Assembly: GCA_027886185.1 (NCBI GenBank)
Contig: WOAB01000893.1
Location: 1,612,001 to 1,676,000 of the forward strand
Direction: 5' to 3'
DNA: 64,000 bases
Origin: Rheum nobile
Lineage: Eukaryota > Streptophyta > Magnoliopsida > Caryophyllales > Polygonaceae
Both the position numbers and the translations under genes were made by a program. Positions 1-9,979 of this stretch are shown piece by piece (position 1 is the first letter of the stretch; each line of letters starts with the position of its first letter). Below the pieces are notes generated by a model. It did not search any database, was not told the DNA's origin, and saw only the letters and a program-made list of their open reading frames with translations.

Positions 1-656
1 ATATTTCCTTAAGACTCACTTCCGTTGGAGTCTTCTTTTGGGTCGATTTCTGTGAAGATTCAGTCTTCCAGGATCTTCTCTTATGTATGCCTTTTGTCAT
101 ATTCAAGTAAAGTATGGTGGTTGACAAGCGTACTCGATTATTATTCGAGAGACGAAAAGTCTAACCTAATACGACTGCTTAGAACCTTCTGCTTTGTACC
201 CTTGCATGGTCTATTCATTTAGACTAACCAACCTTATTTGTTATCTGCATTGTTGGCTGGTGTCATCCGTTCAATTCGGCACATCAGATAGAGCGAAGAT
301 ATGAGAAGACTAGAATGACTTTGAAGATGACGGTGGTTTTTAGATATTTTCGGATGTTGTTGATGTTTTTATAATTGCTTTTAATCAGGTTGAGATCTTT
401 GGGCACTGACCATGATGGTCAAGACTTTGGTTTGTAATATTTATGTTAAGACTTCCGCTGTATTGTATTCAAACTCTGTGTGTATCCTACTCGGGATTGG
501 GATGTAATCCCGTGACTCATGTTTTTAATTGAATAAAGTTATGTTTTTGTATCAATTGTATTTCAAACGGTAAAGCCTTGGGCGACTTCGGTAAGGAACA
601 TCGGGATCACTGGCGGTAATACCTTTCCAAATAGGTTCAGATTTGGGGGTGTTACA
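1..656 (+). repeat. 3' part of a Ty3/gypsy LTR (left end outside window)
   Basis: The segment ends in GGGGGTGTTACA, the usual 3' terminus of plant gypsy LTRs that begin TGTAACACCC. A polyadenylation-type AATAAA lies at 532-537. At 657 the sequence switches into an Athila LTR that is uninterrupted in the sister copies, so this is an insertion into array A. Positions 1 to about 330 match, inverted, 32450-32799, so a second piece of the same LTR family is in the window. Whether this is a solo LTR or the 3' LTR of an element cannot be decided here. Confidence 0.7.
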
Positions 657-1475
657 ATACTAATCACAACGAAACGGTGAACTAGATAAACCAATAGAAT
701 TCAAAACCCTAATCCTGCAGTATGAATAATACCAATAACTACTAGTTGATCAGGCTAGAGAAATCAATAAAACTCAATGGGATGAAGAACAAAAGAATCA
801 ATAACATTCAAGAACAGAATAAGGAATAATCTCACAATCAAATTCAAACCAAGGCTTCGATTGTCTAGCCAAAAACAAAGAAATGGGAAAAGAGGAAGAA
901 GGAGAAAAACGAACTCTCCATCTAATGTTCTAAAGAATGAATATAAAGACTTAGCAAAACCTAATTTCTAAAAGATAACGATAACAATCTTCTAAAAATA
1001 AAACAAACGAACTAAAAGGAAATAAAATAAAAGGGAATAAAATAAAACAAAAGGTCTCAGACGAAATCCCGAAACGCTCCGCGCCAGAAGGAAAATCCGC
1101 GACCGCGGAAATATTTTTGTGCCCGCGGAAATGCATGTAGTCTTCATCTGCTTCTGTCGTCCATCCGCGCCCGCGGCCAATCCTTCCGCGCCCGCGGCCA
1201 AGCCTTTCGTGCCCGCGGCCAAGCCTTCCGCTCCCGCGGCCAAGCCTTCCGCACCCGCGGCCAAGCTTCCGCTGCGACCTCCACTTCTCACTTGCGGTCT
1301 TCTCTTGTGGCTTCGCCCTCATCTTCAATGTCTTCACAATATGCACTAAAATCTTCGTTTCCGCCACTTCTTCTCTACAACTCCATTCTCCTCAAATATC
1401 TTCTAAACCCACACAAAATGGTACCTAATATCCAGTAACAACTCCTAGTTATGTACTACAAAGTAGAGCGGATCA
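657..1475 (-). repeat. Array A LTR copy 1 (interrupted at left by the gypsy LTR)
   Basis: The segment matches LTR copies 2-4 from ATACTAATCAC onward. Its minus-strand start TGATCCGCTCTAC is at 1475, directly preceded on the minus strand by the polypurine tract. The remainder, toward the U5 end, lies left of the gypsy insertion and outside the window. This copy carries an expanded five-unit GC-rich minisatellite. Confidence 0.85.
1165..1268. repeat. 21-bp GC-rich minisatellite in array A LTR 1 (five units)
   Basis: Five near-identical units of about 21 bp share the core CCGCGCCCGCGGCCAAGCCTT. Unit starts are 1165, 1186, 1207, 1228 and 1249, the last being one base shorter. Sister LTRs have two units (about 3887-3929) or one (about 12303 and 16279), so unit number varies among LTRs of the same array. 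Long open frames across it on both strands are by-products of the repeat, not genes. Confidence 0.9.
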
Positions 1476-2776
1476 AATTCCCCCATGTTTAAACCTTGCT
1501 CGTCCTCGAGTAAGCTAAAAGAAACCTACTCCTCCAATGAAATACCCAAGGTCTCAAGAAGCACAACAAAACAATCTCCACTAAAAACTACACCTAATCA
1601 TGAATCTCCACAGTACCAACACATCAACACAACACACAAGCTTAAAGGAAAGCAGAGTACTTCCCCCAAGCTTAACCCGAACACCATAGAGTGAATAAAA
1701 ATATCTATTCCAAGCTCTAGTCTATCTTCTTATAACTCCCAGAGTGACCTACCTGAATCCTCCTTATAGCTCCAACACTTATGTCACCACGCTAGGAAAA
1801 ATGAGGAATCCTAATAATCACTCTTTTTCTTTTCACTCATTTTGCCCTAGCGCCCTTTTGGGTTTTCACCTAGCCACTCATTTCATTTTTCTATAGATGG
1901 GCTCACAAAAACTCACATCACTCTTGACCTCTTATTACCTCAGCCTAATGCTGGTCCAGGCCACCGGCTTATTGCCTAAGCCGCCCTTTCGGGTTTTCGA
2001 CTTAGCCCAGGATTTTCTTTTAATTTTTTTTCTTTTTTTTTCTTTCTCAGACGACTAGCAAGTATAGATCACTCCCCCATGCTTAAATATTGCATTGTCC
2101 TCAATGTAATGAAAAAAAAAAGATGAAACATTGGGAAAGGCAGAAAAGTACTCACGACCGTCGCCGAGGTGGCCTGGATGTGGACGTCGGGGCTGGCGGT
2201 AATTCAGTGAAACCACAAGTCGCTGGTGTTGCGGCGGTCCTACTCAAGCAAACTCCTCGTGCAACCAAAGAGATCCACTGTAAAGGGAAGTGTTATATCA
2301 AAGAAACGGGGTTGCACGGGCCTTCAACGAACACAGAATTAGAGCCCTAATGCAATCGTGTAGCGAGCTCTATCGCTCCATATCAATCATCGTATCGCAG
2401 TTGGATCTGGAGCTCCTCCTCATCAGTTGTCTAATGTCGGGCCATCATCGGTGCCAAATAAAAATGTCGGGCTAATGTCTCCTCCTTGGCAGCATAATGC
2501 GCACCGTCTCTCGTAGTGAAAATCGGACAACTGGGTCGCGGTGTCTTTAGATAATTTATTTTTTTTCGAGACAAGAGATTACTTACATGGGAATTTCCGC
2601 GGTCGCGGAAAAGTTATGGGTTCCATACTCCATCTTCGAAACTTCCTCGGGTTGCCTCCTGAGCAGCGCCTTGGTTAATGTCGTGGCTCGACATAGTGTC
2701 TTGTTGATCACATCGGTAAACCATCACACAAACGAGAATATACAGACTTTAGATTCCCCGACAATGGTGCCAAATT
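1476..2776 (-). mobile_element. Array A internal region 1, non-coding Athila derivative
   Basis: On the minus strand it runs: degenerate tRNA-Asp primer site (2773-2757), the hairpin otherwise found after Athila pol (2663-2646, one pair broken), GC-rich CCGCGGTCGCGG motifs, an internal hairpin/polypurine cassette (2106-2072), a GAAA-tetraloop-like motif near 1995-1985, and the terminal cassette (1510-1477) next to LTR 1. No gag, protease, RT or integrase similarity is visible. The layout looks like an Athila element with everything between leader and post-pol region removed. Confidence 0.8.
2757..2773 (-). other. Primer binding site (tRNA-Asp type), degenerate
   Basis: The plus strand reads CCCCGACAATGGTGCCA, the complement of TGGCACCATTGTCGGGG. 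It differs at two positions from the TGGCGCCGTTGCCGGGG used by other Athila copies here and lies 3 nt outside the LTR end at 2777. Confidence 0.8.
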
Positions 2777-4134
2777 TGATGAGGCGTTTGTCGTAGACAC
2801 CTATCAAATAAACCTCAAAAACCTAACTAATGTAGCTTCGGTAAGTAAGGGTCGAATCCCACAGAGAATCAAGCTATATATCATGTTTGCCAAATCGTTC
2901 ACCAATTGATAACAAAGACAAAGGGGGGAGTTTATATGAATCTAACTAAGAAAATGACAAATAAAACATAAATAGCTTGGCTAGACAAATATCCACCTTC
3001 AGTTTGGTTGATCGATCATTGATTATGCCTAGTTCTAAATTCTCATGAATGTCCTAATCCCTATTCTAAATTAATTACCAGTCCTGATAATCCTAACTAT
3101 TAAACAATCAAGAAACTATCAAGCTATATTCAATTTAACAACAGCAGTAAGCTCAGGAATAGAAAGGCTCATGCAATACTTAACAACCAGTCAGTACTCG
3201 ACATGCAATCAATTCTCTTCTATAATAAACTATTCCAATCAGTTCTAGAATATCGTAGTTGCTACTCTGAATTAGAGATGAAGAATATTAATCTCAACAA
3301 GTTGACCAAATTAGGGGAACCAACACTATAGATAATACCAATCTCAACTAGTTTGTCAGGCTAGGGAAACCAATACTAATAATACTAATCACAACGAAAC
3401 GGTGAACTAGACAAACCAATAGAATTCAAAACCCTAATCCTGCAGTATGAATAATACCAATAACTACTAGTTGATCAGGCAAGAGAAATCAATATAATTC
3501 AATGGGATGAAGAACAAAAGAATCAATAACATTCAAGAATAGAGTAAGGAATAATCTCACAATCAAATTCAAACCAAGGCTTCAATTGTCTAGCAAAAAA
3601 CAAAACAAAAATAAAATCAAAAAAAAGGGAAAAGAGGAAGAAGGAGAAAAATGAACTCTCCATCTAATGTTCTAAAGAATGAATATAAAGACTTAGCAAA
3701 ACCTAATTTCTAAAAGATAACGATAACAATATTCTAAAAATAAAACAAAAGAACTAAAAGGAAATAAAATAAAAGGGAATAAAATAAAACAAAAGATCTC
3801 GGACGAAATCCCGAAATGCTCCGCGCCAGAAGGGAAATCCGCGACCGCGAAAATGCCTGTAGTCTTCATCTGCTTCTGTCGTCCATCCGCTCGTGCGGCC
3901 AAGCCTTCCGCGCCCGCGGCCAAGCTTCCGTTGCGACCTTCACTTCTCGCTTGCGGTCTTCTGTTGTGGCTTCTCCCTCATCTTCAATGTCTTCACAATA
4001 TGCACTAAAATCATCCTTTCCGCCACTTCTTCTCTACAACTCCATTCTCCTCAAATATCTTCTAAACCCACACAAAATGGTACCTAATATCCAGTAACAA
4101 CTCCTAGTTACGCACTACAAAGTAGAGCGGATCC
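2777..4134 (-). repeat. Array A LTR copy 2
   Basis: It is a full-length LTR of about 1358 bp, running on the minus strand from TGGATCCGCTCTAC (one base changed from the family TGATCC start) to GCCTCATCA. It holds two units of the GC-rich minisatellite and the U5 motif GGGATTCGACCC (2860-2849), 72 nt from the LTR end. A primer site follows at one side and a polypurine tract at the other, so it serves as a boundary for two internal regions. Confidence 0.88.
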
Positions 4135-4188
4135 AATTCCCTCATGCTTAAACCTTGCTCGTCCTCGAGTAAGCTAATAGAAACCTAC

Positions 4189-5735
4189 TGATCGGCACTA
4201 TTTTGTAGTGAATTTCTAGGGGTTGTTACCAGGTTTGAGGTGTCATTTGGTTGGATTTAGAGCACAATTGGAGATTATGGAGTTAGAGCGGAGAAGTGTG
4301 GTTTTGGTGGTCTAAAGGAGCTAATTGGAGACATCCAGAGGAAGAGGAGTTGACCACCTGAGGAGATGGCTAATTTCCGAAGAAATTGACGCAGAAGAGA
4401 AGAAAACCGCGATCGCGGCCAAATTCGGAAATTAATTAGGCCAATTCGAGAGCAAACCGCGACCGCGGCACGAAGGCCGTGACCGCGGCCCCCTCGCAAA
4501 TCGAAGCCAGCTTAATTACAAGAAGCCACGTGATTCTGATTTTGGTGATGGGACAATATTAAATAACGGCCCACGAAGTGAATCTCGGCCCACCAGAGAA
4601 TTGTGCCGCGCGCGTCAAATTGAAGCAGCGGAAGATTGGTGCGGAGTGATGACATCATCACGACGTCAGCGAGCTGCTTGGATTTGGATAAAGAGTTGGG
4701 CCGAGCTGATGCTGCATTGAAGACGGGCCGAGCAGCTTGGAGTGGGCTGCGCGAGCGAGAGAATTTGCTGGAACGAGATGCTTGCATGTCAAAGCCGTGA
4801 TTTCGGGATTAATTTCCCCAATTGTTTAATTTCGTTATTATTTTATTATTGTTTTAATTATTATTTTTACACACTTTTAGAATTAAGTTAAAACACCTTT
4901 TGTTAACTAGTTGCCACCAAAAAAAATAGTTAGACCTAGTTTCATTCATCGTTGTTTTTCCCTTTTGCTCAGGCAGACAATTGAAGCCTTTGGATTGATT
5001 GGATTGTGAGTTTATTCCTTTACTCTTTCTATGATTGTATTAATTTTATCTCGTGCTTAATCTCATTGATCATATATCGATTCCCCTTGATTTGTTGATT
5101 AGGAAATCAAATAGATTTTAATAGTAGTTCCCTCCAGATTGACAACCTAGAGAAATTAGTATTATGCTATTGGTTCCCCTTTTCCATACAACCTGTTGAG
5201 ATTGTTATTGATCATATTACTAAGGATTGGAGGATACTGGTTGAGAATCTAAATCCCTTAGTTTGTGTAGAGAATTAATTGCATGTAATTGTATAACTGG
5301 TTGCTACACTTGCATGTACCTATCTATTCCTGAACTTCCTGCTGCTATTGTATTAAATCGTGAAGGTTAGTAGGGATTTATTTAATAGTTAGGGTTATCA
5401 GGACTGGTTGGACTGGTAACTAATTCAGAACAAGGATTAGGACTTTCATGAGTATTGAGGACTAGGAATAATCAATGATCGATCTATCAATCTGAAGTGT
5501 GGATATTTGTTTGGCTAAGTTATTTTCTCAATTTGATTTCAAGTCTTTGTTTTTTTTTTATTTTGTTTGTTTATTTTGGTTTTAATCAGCAAACCCCCTT
5601 GGTTACTTGATGGTATACAATTACATCATTAGAATAATATTTGATTCTCTGTGGGATTCGACCCTTACTTACCAGACTACATTAGTTGGATTTGTTTAGG
5701 ATTATTTTTTATAGGTGTCACGACAACGCCTATCA
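4189..5735 (+). repeat. Element B 5' LTR
   Basis: It runs TGATCGGCACTATTTTG to CGACAACGCCTATCA. GC-rich CCGCGATCGCGG, CCGCGACCGCGG and CCGTGACCGCGG motifs cluster at 4408-4492. The U5 motif GGGATTCGACCC lies at 5653-5664, 71 nt from the LTR end. Confidence 0.93.
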
Positions 5736-5738
5736 AAT

Positions 5739-5756
5739 TGGCGTCGTTGCCGGAGA
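5739..5756 (+). other. Element B primer binding site (tRNA-Asp type)
   Basis: TGGCGTCGTTGCCGGAGA differs at two positions from the TGGCGCCGTTGCCGGGGA seen in elements D and G. It begins 3 nt after the 5' LTR. Confidence 0.85.
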
Positions 5757-5870
5757 GTCAATTTTACTATTCTAATTGTGTGTTTGTTTACCAAATGTTG
5801 TGTGGACCTATCTTACGGTCCACACCTGTGTTACTAATTGTTTCCATTGAGATCTCAATCCAGACAGATG

Positions 5871-7070
5871 GCAGCATTTGATTTTTACTATCAGCAGCAA
5901 GGCTGGCCCCATTACTATCCTGAACCTCAAGAGACGAGCCAAAGTTCATATACATCAATGGCGGAGAGCTTCAAGTCACTTGTGCAGGGCATGATGACTA
6001 TTCATCAGGCGACAAACTCCAACATCCAACTTCTAACAACTCAAGTTGGAAGTTTGGCAACTCAAGTTGGAAGTTTGGCAACTCAGCTTGGAAGGTTAAC
6101 TCAAGTTGTGGCAAATATGAAGGAGGATTTTGAAAGGCCACCACCCCAACCGACCCCAGTGGCTAATGTGAGGGGCATATCACAACTGAATAGAGAAAAG
6201 ACGGAGGAGCCCTTTTGCTCAGGAACCGTGACCACGGATGAGCGAGAACGGAAAGACGAGAACCAGCGTCCGCAAGTTTGGACAAAATTTTGCGGATCAG
6301 TTCTTGGAGTATACCCTTTGGAAGCGATTCCTGTTGATTACACTCCTCCACCCTGTGATCCTAAGAAGCCACCTCCTCACCTTCCTAAGAGGCTAAAAGT
6401 GAAGAAGAAGCTGGAGCTCAATATGGAGCCGCACAACTCCATAGGTGAGCATGAGGTAAATCTCCCTTTACTTGATCTGATGCATGCTGTGCCTAAATTT
6501 GCTAAATACATGAAATGCTTATGCTGGCCTAGGAAGAGGAAGAAATTGACAAGAGAAATTAATTTGAATGAACATGTGTCTGCTGTATTCGGAAGACATT
6601 TGCCTGAAAAGTGTAGTGACCCTGACATGTTTAGTATTCCTTGTGATATAGGTCACTTCAGGTTTGATTATTGCATGATGGACTTGGGCTCATCTATTAA
6701 TGTGTTACCCTACTCTGTGTATAAATTGCTAAATCTTGGACCTTTGCTTGAAACTGATTTAGTTATTCAATTTGCGAATGGATCCAAAGTTTTTCCGAAA
6801 GGAATAGTTGAGGATGTTCTTGTGAAAGTTAATAAGATGATTTTTCCTGTGGATTTTGTGGTGTTAGACATTGGTTATGATATGCATGTGCCCCCTATAC
6901 TGTTAGGTATGCCTTTTCATAAGACTGCTAACATCCGAATCATTATGAGTAGAGGTATTGTGTCTGTGAAGTATGGGGGTGATAGGGTGACATTTAAGAT
7001 ATTTGATCATAAGAAACACCCTCCTGATAGTAAGTTTGTGCTGTGTTCTGGATTGAGTGATATCACATGA
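5871..7070 (+). CDS. Athila-type gag-tail plus retropepsin-like protease ORF (element B)
   Basis: This is an uninterrupted frame; the ATG at 5871 (MAAFDFYYQQQG) is preferred, and an in-frame ATG at 5838 would add 11 residues. The first part resembles the tail of Athila gag: a Gln-rich segment and a coiled-coil-like stretch with a repeated QVGSLAT unit. A charged linker and the NEHVSAVF...PEKCSDPDMFSIPCDIG region lead to the aspartic protease with catalytic motif MMDLGSS near residue 280 (other copies have DLGA) and an LLGMPF flap-side motif. The gag core, zinc knuckle, RT and integrase are absent. The stop lies 45 nt before the conserved hairpin. Why the frame stays open is unclear: selection or recent insertion could each explain it. 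Confidence 0.82.
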   Translation, partial: AAFDFYYQQQGWPHYYPEPQETSQSSYTSMAESFKSLVQGMMTIHQATNSNIQLLTTQVGSLATQVGSLATQLGRLTQVVANMKEDFERPPPQPTPVANVRGISQLNREKTEEPFCSGTVTTDERERKDENQRPQVWTKFCGSVLGVYPLEAIPVDYTPPPCDPKKPPPHLPKRLKVKKKLELNMEPHNSIGEHEVNLPLLDLMHAVPKFAKYMKCLCWPRKRKKLTREINLNEHVSAVFGRHLPEKCSDPDMFSIPCDIGHFRFDYCMMDLGSSINVLPYSVYKLLNLGPLLETDLVIQFANGSKVFPKGIVEDVLVKVNKMIFPVDFVVLDIGYDMHVPPILLGMPFHKTANIRIIMSRGIVSVKYGGDRVTFKIFDHKKHPPDSKFVLCSGLSDIT

Positions 7071-7115
7071 TCATAGTAGCACAATGTCAAGCCATGCCAA
7101 TAACTAAGGCGCTAT

Positions 7116-7132
7116 CCGGGAGGCAACCCGAG
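7116..7132 (+). promoter_or_regulatory. Post-ORF hairpin, element B
   Basis: CCGGGAGGCAACCCGAGG can form a CGGG/CCCG stem with loop AGGCAA. It is the counterpart of CTCGGGAGGCAACCCGAG in families C and A2 and is followed at once by GTATGC. Confidence 0.6.
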
Positions 7133-7221
7133 GTATGCTTTTCTTTTCTTGTTTTTCTTTCCTTGTTTTTGCATTTGTTTTGGTGTGTTTTGTTTTGTTT
7201 TTGTTTCTGACTAACCTGCAG
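7133..7221 (+). other. Intron-like segment after the ORF, element B
   Basis: This 89-nt very T-rich stretch begins GTATGC and ends CTAACCTGCAG, as a plant intron would. Athila and Calypso relatives carry an env-like ORF after pol thought to be reached by splicing; here the downstream part (7222-8399) has no long frame. Splicing is inferred from sequence only. Confidence 0.45.
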
Positions 7222-8433
7222 GGAAGAGACCCATGCCTATTGAAGAAGGTGTTTCCACACCAATGTAAGTCTTCCTTCCCTGTACTAAGTCACCCCCCGA
7301 AAAAACCTTAAACGGGGGGCAAAAAAACAAAAAAAAACAAAATCTACCGAAGGCTAGTTGTCCAGAGTTTCTCATGGGAGATGGTGCGCATCATGTTGTC
7401 AAGGAGGATACATTGCCCTACACTTGATTTGACAACGATGATGGTCCTACAATTGACAGCTAAGGAGGAGGAACACTAGAGCCCCCACCATTATTATATT
7501 TGGGCTCCATCATGTGTTCCTAGAAGGCCGTGTAGCCCCGACATACTTGCTATACCACTATTCACCAAGTGTTTCCCTTTGGTTGCACGGTAATGAAGAC
7601 GATGGAGTTGATGAATACACCCACCCAACACTGGATACCTGTGCATACATTGTGTATACCGCCAGCAACAAAGGAAGTGTCCAAGCAGCTTGGCGACGTT
7701 TGTGAGTTATTTTTTTGCTCTTCCATATGCTTCTATTCTTTTGTCTTTCATTACATTGAGGACAATGCAATGTTTAAGCATGGGAGAGGGTTTTATACTG
7801 GCTATGTCGCTGAGGAGATGAATAAAAAGAAAAGAGCCAAATATTGAAAAAAGGCATACATGAAAATCTTAGGATAGGTCGAAAACCCGAAAGGGCGGCC
7901 TAGGTAATAAGCAGGTGGCTTGGACCAGCATTAGACTGGGGTAATATGAGGTCAAGAGTGATGTGAGTATATTGTGAGCCCATCTATTGAAAAATGAAAT
8001 GAGTGGCTTGGTGAAAACCCGAAAGGGCGCCTTGGCAAAATGAGTGAAAAGAAGAAGAGTGATTTTTAGGAATCCTCATTTTACCTGGCGTGGCGACATA
8101 AGAAGAGGTGATATAAGGAGGATTCGGGTAGGTCACTCTGGGAGGTATAAGAAGATAGATGGGAGATTAGGATTAGATTTTAGTTCACTCTATGGTGTTT
8201 GGGATAAGCTTGGGAAAAGTACTCTGCTTTCCTTTTAGCTTGATTGTGTGTGGTGTTGATTGGTATTGTTGTATGTTGTGCTGCGCTTATTTGTATGGTT
8301 GCCTGGAGCTTATTGTTAGGTGTGATTCTTAGAGATTGATTTTTCTATGCTTCCTGAGACCTTGGGGATTGATTGGAGGAGTAGATTGACTTTAGCTTAC
8401 TCGAGGACGATCAAGGTTTAAGCATGGGGGATT
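7222..8433 (+). other. Element B 3' untranslated region with structured motifs
   Basis: There is no credible coding frame. It holds a hairpin/polypurine cassette (CATTG-AGGA-CAATG at 7754-7767, purine run 7777-7789), two CCCGAAAGGG hairpins (7886-7895 and 8018-8027) and the terminal cassette (CTCG-AGGA-CGAT at 8400-8411, polypurine tract 8421-8431) abutting the 3' LTR. The same blocks in the same order occur in element D and, mostly, in A, A2 and C. Confidence 0.7.
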
Positions 8434-9979
8434 TGATCGGCACTATTTTGTAGTGCATTTCTAGGGGTTGTTACCAGATTTGAGGTGTCATTTGGTTGGA
8501 TTTAGAGCACAATTGGAGATTATGGAGTTAGAGCGGAGAAGTGTGGTTTTGGTGGTCTAAAGGAGATAATTGGAGACATCCAGATGAAGAGGAGTTGACC
8601 ACCTGAGAAGATGGATAATTTCCGAAGAAATTGACACAGAAGAGAAGAAAACCGCGATCGCGGCCAAATTCGGAAATTAATTAGGCCAATTCGAGAGCAA
8701 ACCGCGACCGCGGCACGAAGGCCGCGACCGCGGCCCCCTCGCAAATCGAAGCCAGCTTAATTACAAGAAGCCACGTGATTCTGATTTTGGTGATGGGCCA
8801 ATATTAAATAACGGCCCATGAAGTGAATCTCGGCCCACCAGAGAATTGTGCCGCGCGCGTCAAATTGAAGCAGCGGAAGATTGGTGCGGAGTGATGACGT
8901 CATCATGACGTCAGCGAGCTGCTTGGATTTGGATGAAGAGATGGGCCGAGCTGATGCTGCATTGAAGACGGGCCGAGCAGCTTGGAGTGGGCCGCGCGAG
9001 CGAGAGAATTTGCTGGAACGAGATGCTTGCATGTCAAAGCCGTGATTTCGGGATTAATTTCCCCAATTGTTTAATTTCGTTATTATTTTATTATTGTTTT
9101 AATTATTATTTTTACACACTTTTAGAATTAGGTTTAAACACCTTTTGTTAACTAGTTGCCACCAAAAAAAATAGTTAGACGTAGTTTCATTCATCGTTGT
9201 TTTTCCCTTTTGCTCAGGCAGACAATTGAAGCCTTTGGATTGATTGGATTGTGAGTTTATTCCTTTACTCTTTCTATGATTGTATTAACTTTCTCTTGTG
9301 CTTAATCTCATTGATCATATATCGATTCCCCTTGATTTGTTGATTAGGAAATCAAATAGATTTTAATAGTAGTTCCCTCCAGATTGACAACCTAGAGAAA
9401 TTAGTATTATGCTATTGGTTCCCCTTTTCCATACAACCTGTTGAGATTGTTATTGATCATATTACTAAGGATTGGAGGATACTGGTTGAGAATCTAAATC
9501 CCTTAGTTTGTGTAGAGAATTAATTACATGTAATTGTATAACTGGTTGCTACACTTGCATGTACCTATCTATTCCTGAACTTCCTGCTGCTATTGAATTA
9601 AATCATGAAGGTTAGTAGGGATTTGTTTAATAGTTAGGGTTATTAGGACTGGTTGGACTGGTAACTAATTTAGAACAAGGATTAGGACTTTCATGAGTAT
9701 TGAGGACTAGGAATAATCAATGATCGATCTATCAATCTGAAGTGTGGATATTTGTTTGGCTGGGTTATTTTCCCAATTTGATTTCAAGTCTTTGTTTTTA
9801 TTTATTTTGTTTGTTTATTTTGGTTTTAATCAGCAAACCCCCTTGGGTACTTGTTGGTATACAATTACATCATTGGAATAGTATTTGATTCTCTGTGGGA
9901 TTCGACCCTTACTTACCAGACTATATTAGTTGGGTTTGTTTATGATTATTTTGTATAGCTGTCACGACAACGCCTATCA
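8434..9979 (+). repeat. Element B 3' LTR
   Basis: It is nearly identical to the 5' LTR and is preceded by polypurine tract AGCATGGGGGATT. Many differences between the two LTRs are C/T or G/A changes in CpG-rich motifs, as expected for methylated repeats. It ends at the target duplication cctac. Confidence 0.93.

Larger units (their letters stand above)
4189..9979 (+). mobile_element. Element B: complete Athila-derived retrotransposon, protease-type ORF only
   Basis: It starts TGATCGGCAC, ends GCCTATCA and is flanked by the exact 5-bp target duplication cctac (4184-4188 and 9980-9984) inside array A internal 2. LTRs are 1547 and 1546 bp and differ at roughly 2% of sites by eye, so insertion is fairly recent. 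The internal region (5736-8433) has a primer site, one intact 400-residue ORF, the post-ORF hairpin, an intron-like stretch, two GAAA-type hairpins and two polypurine cassettes. No gag core, RT, RNase H or integrase is present, so it depended on another element to move. Confidence 0.93.

Noticed and set aside
951..1367. Open frames of 76-138 codons on both strands with Gly-Arg or Ala-Pro repeats
   Set aside because: They arise from the 21-bp GC-rich minisatellite in an LTR; frames are open on both strands and not kept in sister LTRs.
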